Positions 1 through 15,000 of a stretch of DNA of 64,000 bases are shown here, piece after piece. Numbering within the stretch: the first letter of the stretch is position 1; each line of letters starts with the position of its first letter. The notes under the pieces were generated by a model. That model saw only the letters and a list, made by a program, of their open reading frames with translations, made no database searches and had not been told where the DNA came from. The DNA is from Monarcha castaneiventris obscurior. Its lineage: Eukaryota > Chordata > Aves > Passeriformes > Monarchidae. The stretch covers positions 40,277,501-40,341,500 of the forward strand of contig JAMPIT010000575.1 of NCBI GenBank assembly GCA_026261815.1. The letters run 5' to 3'. The translations under genes were made by a program, and so were the position numbers.

Positions 1-2978
1 CCAACATGCTGCTGGTTTTCTCATGCTTTAATTTGTCTGAAACGCTCTGCTCTCTCCAATGTAATTGGGAGAATGACAGACGTTCCAGTGAGATTTCCTG
101 AAGTAGGCATTTGGCAAATATTCCAGGAAAAGCCTAGTCCTTAGTTACAGATTAATCACTTATTAATAGTGTTTATTTAGAACTGCCAGTCACTATGGCT
201 GAAGGAATTAAATAAATTGAAGCTCTGCAGCTTTTGTCTTCAAACTAAAGTCAAATATCTTAATTGCTTGACAGAGAAAAGTTCTCTGAGAAGGATTTTA
301 TTCTGACCCAAGCAATATGTAGCTGGTTCAGTTACAAGTGAAAATATTATGTTACTGATGCTGCTTACAAATAGACTTTGTAGTTGCTAAAGAATTCAAA
401 GTAATGCAGGAGTGAAATATCTCAAGATTATCTTATTTGTACTAGATAATACTGCTTATGATGAGCAGCAGTCATTGGTTAAGAAACCACAGCATAAATC
501 AATGATTTACTGATGAAGTTTAACAGAAGACATGACAAACAGAGGAACCAAATAAAATTTACTGTATATATATCATAGCGGGCATTTTGCAATGTGTGAT
601 GTTTTGTGCTGGATATATATGCTGGCCCAAGGTTGCTTTTATAGACATATTCACTGCCACATCTACACAACACCTTAAGTTTCACTTACATCTATCTTTC
701 ATATATGTGCTTATATACAGCACACAGGTATGTTTTCTGCCACCCATTTATTTATGCAATTTCTATTAGAAATACTTGAATTTTTGTTCGTACCCTAACA
801 AAACACGGATCATATTTTTTTGAAAATGTGCTAAAAAAACCACTGGCAATAACAATGTATTAACATATTCTATTTATTTTAAACTTATCACAAGAACAGA
901 AATACATCATTTCAATTTTCAGAATTGATGTATCCTGATTAGCATTTACATTAAGCATTGTTAAAATAATAAAATAATTGAAAAGAAAAAGAAAAGAAAA
1001 ATCTGAACTGAAGATTTCAAAACATCTAAATTAATAAAAATAATTCTAATCAGCAGTGTGTTAATGTTTGCTTTTGGGTAACGCACTTTTCACTCCTTGT
1101 GTCTTCTCTTATTCAAAAAGACAAACTAATTTTTTTGTAAAACTAACAAATGAGCTAATGGGTAATGAGGTTTCTGTTTGTAGTCCAGATAATCCTGGTT
1201 TTCTATGTTCATTTAACTATCAGACATTAGACATCTTATGAAAATCAGGAAGACAGGTCATGACCTTGTTCTTTGGATAAGTTCTGAAGAAGAAGGTGTC
1301 GTTTTCCTTGCTGACACTTCTGCACAAATTTCAGCATTCCTGGCTTTTCCTGCTCCAGAATTGCAATTTCTCAGATACTGCCTTCTGTGTTTGCAGATTG
1401 CCATTTTAACTTTCTCTCAAATGTTACTGACTTTTCTTCCAAGAACATCTAAAGGCAACTGGTCCATTCTTTAATTTCCTTTTTCATGTACTTTATTCAA
1501 AGAAATAATTCTGGTGCTCTCATTTAGCTCCCTGTTAGAAAGAGATTAAATTAATGCTGTCGATATGCAAAAGGGCTCTAAATTCCATCCCCCACTATAT
1601 GGCATATTCATATTTGAATTACATCAGTGACAGCCATCCAAGCATCCTTCAGCACTTCCTGACTTATGTCATAAGTAATTTTAACACTATTATCTTAAAT
1701 ATGGGACTTAAAGGCAGGCACAGATGGAAATATAAAGTTTTTTAAAAGCCTCAAAATGAACAAGTTTTCATAGTTTGAGCAATGACAGAGGACTGGTTTG
1801 TCCAAGTTGGTATGAAAAACTGTGAGTTCCTGCCCTCCTCAATGAGCCCAAGCCTTTGGCCTCAGAGGAAAGCAAGAAAAATGCAAGTGTCAGAAACATA
1901 TCTTTCTCTTTTTTTCCTTTATTATTCTTTCTGGCATATAACTCTAAGTTGTCTTCTTGTTTCCATTTCAAATAATTCTACTTACACTCTTTCACACAGA
2001 TATTTGAATTTTAAATTGCCTAAAAGGCACACACCCTATTTGACCCTCACACTTCGGCCTTTTCCTTAGTGCATTTTTGTTTGTGCATTACACCAGACTT
2101 CTATTTTATTTTCCATATGAAAGTCACATTTCATTGGTTTTCTGGCTGTAGTCAGAAAAAAAAAAATAGAATTTGTATTATGACAGTGCCAGCAGCCAAT
2201 TTTGAGTGAGTAATCATATTTTATTCCTCATTAAAACAAATTACAGGATGTGGACTATTGCAGTACTTGTAGATTACCAGAGTTTTCAATCTTTGCTTTT
2301 AAAATAAGGACCATATAGACTGCCAAAAGGACTGTTTTCTTAAAAAAACCCCAAAAGTAAGTTTTATGCATCCTTTTTTTTTGTACTGTGGTTATTTTTT
2401 AACCACATAGATCAAAACACAGATATTTGAATCAAAAAAATCAATAGAGAGCAGTGCTGAAAGAAATTTTTTCTTATGACCTATTTGCTTGTTTTCCTCT
2501 AGTTTTGAGAGACTATTTTATGCTTATGTTATTTCTGTACAACAGTAATACACATGTAATAGAACAATCTTCTTTTTAAATGCTAGGTTATTTCACTTTG
2601 GTAATATCAAAACTATGGTTTTGTTTTGAAATATACTTAGTTAATGATAAGAATAAATTAACAATATTTACATTCTTTTATTAGTGAATTATGATGAGGC
2701 TCTTTTGACAGACGTGTTGATCATGTTGTCATATTTAATGTTGCCTTAATAATACTATTGTTAACTTTCTTTGGAAGAGATTTATAGCTCAGTTGTAAAT
2801 ATTCATCCCACTCATAGTACGGATTGTAAGAACTCAGCTGGTAGTCCATTTAAAAATCTTGTTTTCTAAATGAAATAAAATAAAATGAAGGTGAAGCTAC
2901 ACTGTTTAAGTCGCACAGTTTAATGAAATTTAGTGACTTTTAATCTAAGAAATTTTCAAAATGTTATCTTGAAACAAT

Positions 2979-3011
2979 GAATCAATTCTGAATCAATTCT
3001 GAATCAATTCA
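2979..3011. repeat. 11-bp tandem repeat, three copies
   Basis: Three head-to-tail copies of GAATCAATTCT. Two are exact and the last ends in A instead of T. It is a short minisatellite in intronic sequence with no evident function. Confidence 0.9.
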
Positions 3012-3181
3012 GATTAATAAATATCTCAAAGTTTTAAATCCATTAAATATAGTATTTTTGTTACCTTCTTTGCCTGGTTTTCTTTTATCGGACTTTCCTA
3101 ATTGATCTTCAAGCTTTTATTAAAAATGCTATTACTTGTTTTATGTCACTATCAATATTTTCATTACAGACTATATACTTG

Positions 3182-3330
3182 TTGTGGATGCACCATCCTG
3201 GAAGTGTTTAAGGCCAGGTTGGATGGGGCTCTGAGCAACCTGGTCTAAAGGAAGGTGTCCCTGCCCATGTCAGTGCGGCTGGAACTCAACAATCTTTGTT
3301 TCCTTCCAACTCAAACCATTCTATTAATCT
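3182..3330 (+). mobile_element. CR1 LINE 3' fragment, sense orientation
   Basis: The block has a higher GC content than its surroundings and follows the avian CR1 3' end. It contains phrases such as GGCCAGGTTGGATGGGGCT and AGCAACCTGGTCTA, then TTCCTTCCAACTCAAACCAT near the end, followed by a decayed ATTCTAT terminus. Only about 150 bases remain, with no coding capacity. It is the only CR1 piece in the window in the same orientation as CNTN6. Mismatches to the family pattern as I know it suggest an old insertion. Confidence 0.85.
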
Positions 3331-4511
3331 TTGTTGAGAGAGCTTACTAAATATTTTTCAATATGGAAAAATAAAAACCAATGTGTTTGGTTAAGTGAAT
3401 ATAATACCTAAGTAAAGATCAGAGTGGACAAATAAAAAATCTTTGTGGTCTGAAGAAGGGCATTTGACTGTAACTGTGGAGAATTCAATGAAGTTTCTGA
3501 AGAAGTTATTTTTGCTAGTGTGGCTCATTAAGCCAATGACATAGGGTTATGGCTGTGAAGCAGGTTTCTAGATATTACAAATCTTTTTGCAGGTGTAAAA
3601 AGACAGACTTTGTAAATCCACATTTTAAAGGGCTGTTTCAGTGAGATCTGGTCTGTGTCTGGTAAATAATGTAATGATGAAGAGAATAATTTCAGAAAAG
3701 AAGGTTAAAGGCACCCAGGGATGCATCTTTGGTCAGGGGTTTCATAGTACCTGATTCCTTTCTTTTCTTCCTCTGTCACATAATCATACATGATTTTTGC
3801 CAGGAACAAGAAGTTCATGAACAATAATTTTATAATGAATCACAGATCCAGGTTTCACACTTCTCTATTTAGCACATGCAGTTATCCATCTGGTCTCTCC
3901 ACTCAGGGGAATAGAAGATTCTAGCATTGCACCATTGTTTCCTAACTTCAAAGGACTAACCTCAACCCTCTCTCCCCTTCACATCTGTAGAATGCAGATT
4001 TTTACTTTCAGACCACCAGTTGAAACCATGAACCATGTCTCCCATATATTTCTCTCTGACTTCTATCCTCTTGTTGGCTTATCTAGGCAAATCCAGTATT
4101 ACCCACTGCTCTCGAATGTTTCGAAACAGGTCTTCCAAGATTCTTCCTCCAGACCTGGCAGGAGGCATCTCCTGTTACAAACTGTCAAGAGAACCAGACA
4201 AGATGTTCCTATAACCTGACCCCTTCCCAGTAATCTAGTGTCAAAAAAGGTGTCATGAGGATTTCTGTTCTAGGGTCAGACTCTTTTCCAACCTAAGTCT
4301 CCTTGTTATCAGCATGAATCCGCATCTTGCTTCAGCCCTGGTCATATGCTAAAGAGTAGCAGAGCTACTGCACCGCTGATACTTCAACTTAAAGTTAACC
4401 TCTGTTAACTGCACTACACTGAAACCCAGGGGCATTGACATGAGTGAGCAGTCAAGAGTGCAGATGAGTATTGTTGGGTATAAACATGGGAATACACCAT
4501 AATTTTCACGG

Positions 4512-4543
4512 GTGTGTGTATATATATATATATATAGATATAT
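4512..4543. repeat. TG/TA dinucleotide microsatellite
   Basis: A short GT run passes directly into a TA run, followed by further imperfect TA-rich sequence to about 4560. It is likely polymorphic in length. Confidence 0.85.
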
Positions 4544-7500
4544 AATTCAATATATATAAAATTCAAATATTCAGTGTTTTTCATACATATAGGAGAATTA
4601 CTGTGAGAACAATGTATGCTAGTAAATTAATATTTTCAAGCCTTAAGCTAATTCACAGTGTAGATGTCCACTGGTAGTAATTTGCCTCTACCATCAAGAC
4701 CAAGTTTTAGCATGATGTTCTATTTTTCATCTACAGGTCACAGAGACGTGAATTGTCTGTTTTCGCTTTCTTAAACAGAGAAACCATGCCATAGAATGTT
4801 AGTCTGACTTAATTATTTGCCCAAAATGAAACTGCACGATCGATACAAAAACTGATCTAGAAATACCTGTTTCTAAGTTCCATAGGACAAAATATCGTGT
4901 TACTCCATGTCCCTACACACCAGTTATCACTACAGGAAAAATTTTTTGTTACTCCTGCCAGATGCCAAAGTTGGCAGCTGTGGAAGCCACTTCTAAAGTT
5001 TACTGATAACAAACAATTGCAAGAGGGAAACGAACGCTCTCTGCAGAACATCTGTCAATGTTATAAGTAAGGATGTCCTTTCCCCTCAAGATAAACTTGT
5101 GAGGAGAGGAAAGAACCTTTTTAAACATAAGCATGACATCTTCAAGCTGAGTTTGTTTATATGACACAAATAGATCCAGAATTCCCTTTTTTCTTCCCTT
5201 TGGTAGCACTTATTTTTTATATCAAATAAATATTTCTAAGACTTTCATCAATCTCAAGTTCATTTTATTTCACGCTGAATAAGTATTTATATTATAAGGT
5301 GGTAGAGCCAGTTGGATTTTGTTCCTGGTTTTCAGGCTGGATTTATTTCTGTCTTTTTTAAAGTGGACTTGTTCTTGAATAGACTTTATAATACCATAAC
5401 AAACATTGCAATCATTCATAGCAATGTAATAAAGATCTTTTGGTAAATCTTAAGAGGCACTCCCAGGCCTCATTCTGCCTCATTCTAAATCTAAAAAATT
5501 AGATTTGATTGCTTTTACCACATGACATAAGGAAAGTGGGGAAAAAATCCTACCAAACTGCAAGTCCCCATCAATAGAATGTCATTCTTGAGGAAGCAAT
5601 ATTACCAATCCCTTTCCTTTCTCTCTCTGAACCATCAAAGAAAATTTATAAATGTTACTAGAAACTGTGTTCAGTAATTTGCACAGCCTTGCTCTAGGTT
5701 TAAAAATGGATGAACATTTTTTTTTGCATTCCAAACTTACTATCCAGAAGCATATGTGTAGGCTTTCTCTCTGTGTCAGAGTCTGAGAGGATCAGAAGGA
5801 AACAAATTCTATCATTTGTCACCAGAGTTACCATTGTTGTGCTTCTCTTCAGGATTTCCCACAAAGAAATAAATGCATATAATACTATGGCACAAAAGTC
5901 ATCTTGCATTCTCCAGACACACTGGATTTGTGCTTACATTTGCATCATGACTGATGGTATTTCATGAGTTTTGGGATTTCTGGACTCATTTTAACTAGTC
6001 TTCTAGATCTTCTGGATCTGTACACATATGCTGGCCATATCTGTACAGCAGAGATAGAAATTCCTAGATCAATGTGCCAGCTACAGAAATTCTGCCTGGA
6101 CAAGGTCTGGAACAGAGAAAAATTACACAAATTTTTAATTATAAAATAGCTTTAACACAAGACATATAAACACGTTTTTACTGTAGTGCTGTGGCCCTGA
6201 GGATCTGCATGAACACTTGCCAAACACGTGTCATCGTTTCAAACAAATTTTCTTCTCCAAAGCATTTGTCTCTAACTTAAAATCATGGATTATTCATGTA
6301 TTATCCCCTATACTAACACAGCGGACATCATATATGTCTTTTGCTTTTCAAGATTTTTCAGATTCTCTTCTCAAAAGCCTTGATCAAGTCACAGGCTGGT
6401 GATAATTTACCTGTTGTTATGTCTTTAATACTTTTTAGAAGAATGTCCACTTCAGAAGGACACCTGCCACATGCTGAGGTAGGGTGTGATACAGAGACTA
6501 GAAAAAATGGTTACTGGATGGCTGAGAATAAAACAGAGCTTATTTCCATCATTTTTTAAACAGACATGTTAGTTCAATACCTTCTCAATCCCACCATCTA
6601 AACAGCATCTACAATACTATGATGACAGAAACATAACATGGAATTTTGCAGTGAGGACAACATGGGAGGAGATATTCAGCTCTTTTGTATTAAATTTTTA
6701 CCTATGCTGTTGTGATTTCATCAAGAGTAAACACCACTACCTAATTTTAAATGCAAACACAAAAGGTTGTGGAATAACTTTTCCACTTTTCTCACCACTT
6801 GTCAAACCAACACCTTGCCTATTGTGGTTCCTCTGTTCTCGTTTGATTACACCTTAATCAGGGGACTCATTTGTTCAAGATTAACTCAAATTTAAGAATT
6901 TTGAAAAAAAATTAAGCCACCAAAACTGTCAGTTATATCATCTAACTTAGGATATTGAACAGCTACATTAGCTAAGTTTAGCTATCGAATAGTTAAGTGT
7001 CAAGATTGAGATGGCAGTTTAGGCTCTGATCAACCAGTAAAGAGAAACTCCAGAGTATAATTCACTGTGAAAAAGGAACCATTATAGATAATGAATCATC
7101 TTTATACATGGCACAATTTCAGATGCTAGAGGTGCTCTAACGTGCCATAATTTAAAGTGTGAAGAAAATGTTGTGGAGCTGGATATACAGCCAAGCAAGC
7201 ACTGTCCTTGCTCTGTGCCATAAAGAACAAGCTAGCAGTGGTGGAAAAGCATACCAAAATTTATATATGACACTCATATATGCAACAGACTTTTTTTGCA
7301 CAATCGTAGATGTCTCTTGAAGTGACTTGCAGACCTAGACTTGTTCCTGGACACTGGCTTCAAGCTCATGACTACTTGCTTCTATTCTCTTTTAACTTTT
7401 AAATCACCATACTCACTGCTGCTATATCTCATGAGTCCTAACTATCTTTTAATAACCAAATGAAAGGAAAAGTGATTATTGTGTCTCATAAAACTCTGAA

Positions 7501-10500
7501 AAGATTTATATGGGACATTCTAAAGGTAGATGTGAATGGTTGATGGGCATTCCTGGAAAGCATCTGAAGAGAGAATTTCATTATAGTCCTCAACATTTTA
7601 ATCCTCATAATTATCCTGCAATAATAAGATATTTGACACAGATGCAAGACAGGAAGGTGTAAGAAAATAAAGGTTTTTTCTAGTCTCCATAGGGATGTAG
7701 AGGTTTTCAAGGCATATTATGACCTATGGGTTTGAAGGCACAGCTCAGAACGGTGATGCATGGTAAAGAGAAATCATATGGAGAGGACATGAAATTACAG
7801 TAGAGGATAAAATATTTCAAAATATCACATCAATCTGTATCAACCAAATATGGAAAAAGTAATCTATGCATCCCTATTTAAAATATCCTTGAAAACTAGG
7901 AGCTCAGATCCATGGAAAAAGTATTTTAAAATTCAGACATTACTCTTATTTCTACCTCACCCCTTTCCAAAAATAAATGTGCTTTAGGGATGTAATGACA
8001 TTTTCCACATATGAAATTTACAGGAAGGCTAATTGGTTCTAATATTTTTTTAAAACATTTTTATTTCTATATATTATTGAAACTTGTCAAGAATTCCCAG
8101 CTAATTCAACAGCACTCATCCCAAATAATATACTGCTGAAAACTGACTCTTATAATCTCTTGTAAATGCAAAGGTAAAACTGTAACTCATATTTTCTTCA
8201 AATTCAAAGTGTACAAGCCCACAGTAACACCTATCACAGACACCAGGGGTCACTTAGGGTTTTTATTTCAGTTTAGATTAATGACAAGTTTAATGATAGT
8301 TTTTCTGAATTCAAGTAGGGGTTTTCTTGGTGGTACTAAGATTTACCAGTAGTATTCAGAAGATTTTTTTCCAACAGCGAGGAGAAATCTTGTCTTTGAA
8401 CTCAACTGAAGCTCAAATCAATTTAGTCACAGGAGCCGAATGTGGACAGGGTTACAATAACCAAGGAAACTCTGCTCCTATAAATGTCAGCTGAGACCAA
8501 AATAGAAATGGATTATAATGGTTATAAGATTCAATAATTATGCATATTACATTAAGCTCATATTAATTCTAGAAATACTTCTGCAGTTGCTCTATTTTTC
8601 AAAAAGCCGTGGATCATTTAAAAAGATGAAAAATGTGCATATGTTAGTTAGCTTTTATGCTGGATTTTATGAGTTTTCTAGAACAGTCACACAATTTTAT
8701 TCTATCACATCCTCACTCATGTTTCATTTCATTCTCACAGAAGTCACAGAGGAGAAATAGGTATAAATATATTTTTATTTCAGATGTAAAATTCATGCAT
8801 CACTTGTAAGTTATGCAAGGAAAATAAGCTTCATTAAACAGAACTACAAGTTGTCTGCAAATACTGATTTGTAATATGGGAGTACTTTCCTTTGAAATCA
8901 TTAAATCTGCACAGCTAAAGTAACTTTATCTCCTTGAAAAATTCCACTTACTACCTCATACTGATGAAGAAGTAAGTGAGTTGTTTTAAAATATGCTTCC
9001 TAATGACCCAGACAACCAGTTTCCTCTGTGTTTGCCATGGTAAACACATTTGCTTGCTGCAGGAAACACAAAAGCAAATTTCAAAAAATTAGTAAAATAC
9101 AATTTAAAGGAAATTTTCCAAATACATGAATTTCAGAATAATCTCATAGCAGCTAAATGAGACAATGTTCATGGTTTATAAGCTCTTGACTCTTTCTCAG
9201 AAATGCACACCACCAAAAAAATTCCTTTTACTAACTCTGTTCATCAGAACCCATTTTTTCTCCACAACAATAGAGAAAAAGCACTTCTGTCACTGATTTT
9301 AGTGGAAGCAGGGCTGAAGGCAAATTAACCATCAATAGGCAGCAAGCATGACACCCTTACAGTGCCAAATAAAGTGTATCTGCACACCTATTTCAGTCAT
9401 AAAGCAGCAGCTTCTGAGTACTATTATGCTGTACCAACATAAAGAATTCCTGCGTGGACCTGTGTTCTGATTAATGATGGTCAATGAAACCCTTACCTGG
9501 CCATGGTGGCTGTTTTGAAGCCAGCTATCACAACATAATTATATTCCTATAGGAAGAAGACAAGCATACAAGGAGTTAACCCTTAAAGCTGAATGCAGAA
9601 CAGAAAATGTGAAAGTCTCTACAAGTCATTCAGGAAAGAGCCTAAATTTGAATATCAGAATAAAGTGTGCGATAAGAAATGAAACATGAGAGATAATGAA
9701 GGGGGAAAAAGAAACAGATTGTTATTTGCACTACATCTGATATATAGATACAGCTATTATAGTATAGCAAATCAAAATATGTAGCTAAGGATGTGAAAGG
9801 AATATCATAACTGGTGGGACTAAGACAAAGTTTTATTAGTGCGTCAGAAAGAAATATCCTATTTATCCTTCATATTTAAAAGTCAACATATTGATGTACT
9901 TGAATCAGATGGGAAGTTCTTTTAATCTTCTAACTGAAAATTATGTAAAATAACTTCTAAAAGGAAAAAAACTTCATAAATTAGAACCATACAAACTGCA
10001 GAAGAGTCTTCAAACCAGCCCTACAGGACACCAAAATTTGAAATCAGTCATCAAGAAAATAATTTAAGGTTAAAAATGAGAAAGCTACACAGCTTCTATG
10101 GTGATAGAGGGGAAAAATAAACCAAACAGGTCTTATGGGCTGTGACCCACACACATCACATGATCCACAAATGTCTATAAAAAGGAAAATATATACATAA
10201 TCTGAGTGCTGGAAAGAAAAGAGATCAGACTGCTTTGTTTAGCAAGGAGAAACAAAAAAATGTTCCATACTTGTATTTCTTCTCTAGGGAGCACTGATAA
10301 AAGATCATTTTGCAAGAACAGCAAGATATTGTAGGGAGCATGTCTCAGAGATGAATACATACACACTCACAATAAAGTTCATTTTGTCAGGTTAATTAAT
10401 CAGTGCAGCAAACTGATAAGGGAAATAATGATTTTCTCTTTCTGGTATATTAAAATTAATTCCATATTGGACTATATGTGGTTTTGTAAGGTAATGATGT

Positions 10501-11848
10501 TAATAGGCTCAATGAAATTCAGTGATATGTGACACTCAGGAGTTAAAATTAGAAAAATCTGATCATCAGCTACAAGTTTGGGAATTGTCTTAATCTCTAT
10601 AAAGCACTAGAATTTGGAGCATCTTGTCTGCAAGCTTGAGTACAACTGCAGTAACTCACAGCCTGATTCTAACTGTTTGAAGAATAACCAGAACGTGGTT
10701 GTCATATACTTATTTTTTGTGTCTCAAACTGGATACCCTGAAATACCAAGGGAAAGGTGATATTCTTAATGAAACTTCATACACTTACAGCAACTGAAAG
10801 TCAGCAAATCATGATTGAAATCCATAGCACTTTTGAATTTAAACAAAGTTACTTTGAATTTTAACTATTATGAAGTACTTTTCCTCATCTAAACTGCCAC
10901 AAGATCCTGTGTTTATATCTAAGCTTAGACTCGAAATAAATACAAAATATATTTTTCAAAAAGTTCCATTTTCTGCTATGGTGTCCTCCCAGCTTCTTGT
11001 GGAGTCCAGTTTTCAGCTCACCATCAAATATTTTTTAACAGTTCTCTTTTTTTCTTTTTTTCTCCCCTCTTAAATATCTGCCATATTTAGAAAAATATAT
11101 GTCTGTACCATAAGGCCCATTGGGTGCACAATGGCTGATGAGTGTTTGGGCTAAAAAGAAAATTTTATGAGTGCAAACGCTATCTAATCCATTTCTTCCC
11201 TGGGTATGATGTAAATGACCCATGGTCCTCACAGACTTCTGTGGAACAGCAAGCTGCAGTGAAAAACCCTTCTGCTGCCACAAGCAAGCTTGTAATGCTG
11301 TGAGACAGAAACAGCAGTGCCATTAGTACATCTTCTTACACAACCAGTTTTGCAACTTGCAGAATATTGTAAGAAAAACTCTCTAGACCTTTGGTCACTT
11401 TAATTTACCCAAGAAAGAGTGGTATTGAAATTCCCCACCTAGACAGATGTTTTCATTGACTGATCTGCACTGCAGTTTCATTGCAGGAAAATTGGAATTT
11501 GCTAAACCCGTCCAAGTTTTGAAGTTGTTATTTTCTTTGACCTATCGAGTGGACACATTCAGGAGGAAAACACAGAGTGCTAAAGAAACTCTAGAGAAGC
11601 AGTTCAAGTGATTTACTTGATCTCAATAAAAACAGCTTCCCTTGTGGATGAAAGAGACACATTCCATGTAGCAATCCATTTATTAAGGATTCCCTATAGA
11701 AAGTGAGGTATATCAACCATTATATGAACCTTAATTGTGATTACATTTTATTGCTACTTAGATTATTAAGTGTTTAAACTACCAGATAACAGAATCTATA
11801 TTCTCAATGCTCAAAGAGTGTTAACATTAATTTTACTAAATATTTCAG

Positions 11849-12030
11849 CCCTGTTCCAACAATCTCTTGGAGGAAAGTTAATGGTCATAATCCAAGTAAA
11901 GCCCGCCTGAGAAAATCCCAAGCTGTGCTTGAAATACCTAATGTGCAGCTAGAGGACTCAGGAATGTATGAATGTAAGGCTGAAAACTCTCGTGGAAGAA
12001 ATGTCTTCAGAGGACAGCTACAAGTATACA
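11849..12030 (+). CDS. CNTN6: CNTN6 coding exon: C-terminal half of Ig domain 3
   Basis: This 182-base exon has acceptor ATATTTCAG and a consensus donor GTAAGT. It begins with one base that completes a split Asn codon, then gives 60 codons starting PVPTISWRK and ending RGQLQVY, and leaves one base for the next exon. It shows the Ig-fold core Trp (TISW) and the second Ig cysteine in the DSGMYEC motif, followed by AENSRG, which is typical of contactins. The first cysteine of Ig3 must lie in the preceding exon, outside the window. In contactins Ig1 to Ig4 fold into a horseshoe used for partner binding, and Ig3 packs against Ig2. There is no frameshift or stop. By comparison with the roughly 1,030-residue family length it should fall near residues 250-310; that numbering is an estimate. 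Confidence 0.93.
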
Positions 12031-15000
12031 GTAAGTGTAACTGCACGCAATCTTATCCTGAAACGCTTTGTCCACGTTTAAGGCTTTGACTACAGGTGAA
12101 GCAGTCCAAGATTCATTGGAAACAAGACACCTTGATATACTGAGTATATCCCATATACCGACAATAGTATTAAAGTATATATTTTTATTCCTTCATATTG
12201 CATTAAAGTCTGAAACATAAATAATGTTGAATCCTTCGAAGAACTGACTTAAATACAATTTTGTATGGGATTCGGTTTGGTTTATTTTTTTTTTTAATTA
12301 AAGAGTATAGCTGTAATTGTAAAAGTCTGTGTCTTTTACAGCTGATATAACAGTGACATGCAAACTGAACATGAAATATCTGTCAGAAAACACTGTTAGA
12401 GATGTTTTAGGATTATTACCATAATTTATTAACACTTTACCTGTGCCATACTTGGGTGCTGAGCTTTTTCATTTGTCTCATTTATTGTACTGGAATGAGA
12501 ACTGAAGAAGGGTTTGTTTTTTGCAGAAAATTCTCAATCTAAGCATGCACGATTTCCAAAAGTTCTGATTTTCACAAAGTGTTCAACATTTTCAATCTAA
12601 GACTCAAAAAAATGTTTTTAAGTGACCATAAAAGTAAAATTGAGTCATGCATCGCATTGAAAAGAAAAAAGGAACCCTGAAAATAATACTATTTTTAAAA
12701 CCACATGAATTCTGTATTATACTGTTGCTGCATTTTAGAGTCTGGAAAAAAAAGCCTCTGCAATACATACCATGAATACTTACGGGTCAAAGTTTGGCAT
12801 ATATCACCTGTAAGCTTGAATCCCACTACTTTTAATCAATTAAAGCCACACTACTTTCTATCATTCCATGAACCCTAAACCTTAAATTCTTAGCAGGAAA
12901 GCTCTGCTGCAGGAGGTTATGCAACAAATCTTTCAAACCGAATTGTTTTCTGTCTTCTAATATCACAGCCAGCTGAATTCCAAATGCTGCAGTTTAGATA
13001 GATCCTCAGTGGATATGTGTAAGAAGGAGATTCTCCTCTTAATCAATTTTCTTTTTCTTTTCCTGATTTCAGCCCATGGCTCCTAATGCCTTCTCCCTAT
13101 TTCTAGCTATACAGAGTTCTCTGTGTTTGTTACACACGTTCGTCAAATAACTATAGACTGGCATCCTATATTTAGTTTATTTTCCACATATATCAATAAT
13201 TTCAGGTCCAGAATCAATTTTTCTGTCTCCTCTGGCTTTCCAATGTCTTTACCTTAACTCAGTTGATTTTAGTGAGTATCAGCATATCTCTGGATCATGC
13301 TTCTTTCCTTGCTTTCCATTCTCATCCACCTAGACCCCAGGGCAGGGTTTTGTCTTCAATTTTTTTTATATGCTGGAAAATTATGTGATGGTTAAGACAA
13401 CAGCCTGCGCATTTAATTTCAGACTTGCCATCTTGCACTTGCAGAAAACGTTTTATAAGACTTTTGCTGAAAACAGCAATCAAAGCCCAGCACCTACTCT
13501 ATGCCTCCTACTATGCCAATACCCACTGATATTTCTCAAATTCTTACTATAATTTACTTCCATGAAAATATACCAGCTCCTGCAAGGCACCTGAGGGCCA
13601 GGGGAATTTAGCAGCTGGTCTTTTTCTACAAAGTTTCTTAAAATGTTAGAAATTAAAAAAATTTAATTTGAGTTACAAGGTATATCCCAGCTCATACACT
13701 TCCTAACTGTTTTCTAGAGCTGTGAAACCGCTAGATGCCAAAGCAGCTTATAAAGGTGTTATAATTCTCTCTGCTTCCCTCTTTCAGAGTTAAAAGAATA
13801 TAAAAGGTTCTCGTCAAGAGAGAAACTAAGATGATATAAAATGAAATTATTTCTTCCAGAGCACCATGCATATCTTTGGCATAAAATGACAGCAAACATG
13901 ATGTAGTGCTCTACACAACTCTTCATCTCTCATTAGCCTTTTGCTTTGAGCAGAAATAAAGATGGTACTCCATGGAAAATATTTACAATGTTAGTTTTTT
14001 CCTGTTCTGTTTAGATAGAAATATGAATTTTCCATTCTGCCTTTATCTCTGCTTTATGGGGTAGAGCACAATTTTAGCTCACTGGTGTTTTTTGCAATAT
14101 TAGGACAACTTTAACATTTAAGGAAGAGAGTTCACTTCATACTGTCTCATTCCTCTATTAACAGATATATGAGACTATTATATTAAGTTTCACGTATCTG
14201 CATTAGCAGGCAGCAAGGTCAGAACAGGTTACAGAGGGCTTTCAGATGGACAATACCAGCAGTGACCTCCGATAAAGCAGGACAAGAACAGTCTTTACTA
14301 GCCCCCTACAAGTCCTTTCCTTGGCCTCAAGACAAAATAGCCCCCATGGAGCCACCCACAGCCTACAATGCTCCTGGAGACAGCACTAGTGTCTCACTGG
14401 CCTACAAACCTTGGCAACTTTTTCCAGAGGTGTTGAGAGGGTTTGTGTAAGAAGGAATTTACCAGCACAATGTTTAGCCAAATGTTACTTCACAAAATTC
14501 TCAGCTTCCTTTGCTGAGAGCTGATGTTGCAGGATTTGGAGGTATTATCTGAAATGGCCTCTTCTGCTGTACCTTTTGTACATAACAATCTTCAACATGA
14601 ATTATTTACCAGTAAGCTCACTGTCTTTTCACTGACATCTTATTCCTCCAGGTGACAACAATTACTTTGGCTCAGAAATTCAGGTGTAGGCCGTCATTCC
14701 TTACCAGGGGTTTCTTGTAAAATTTCAGAGCAGTCTGTAGGACCAGCTGTGTCATACCGCGGCCTCACAATTTACATATCTCTGTAGGAACTCACTCGCT
14801 GTCTGTTTGAATCTTCTTCATTCTGTCAGTTGCATCTGATCTGGGTCACCACAGAGTATTTTGGAGAAAGCCCAGGACACCCGGTCTGCCTGTCTAGTCA
14901 CATTTAATCACAGACTAGTGATTTTCCGTTTCTTACCTGCTGCTGCAATCCAGATACACCATGACTGCCTGATGCAGCTGACAATTCGGATGTTGTTCAG

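Larger units (their letters stand above)
1..11848 (+). other. CNTN6: Intron upstream of the first visible CNTN6 exon (3' part)
   Basis: I see no coding exon here. The preceding CNTN6 exon should end in two bases of an Asn codon and encode the first Cys half of Ig3, and I did not find it. The segment is AT-rich noncoding DNA with one sense CR1 fragment near 3.2 kb, an 11-bp tandem triplet near 3.0 kb and a TG/TA microsatellite near 4.5 kb. Short ORFs on both strands have no recognisable domain and look like chance. The 3' end is a normal acceptor: a T-rich stretch ending in ATATTTCAG at 11848. Confidence 0.7.
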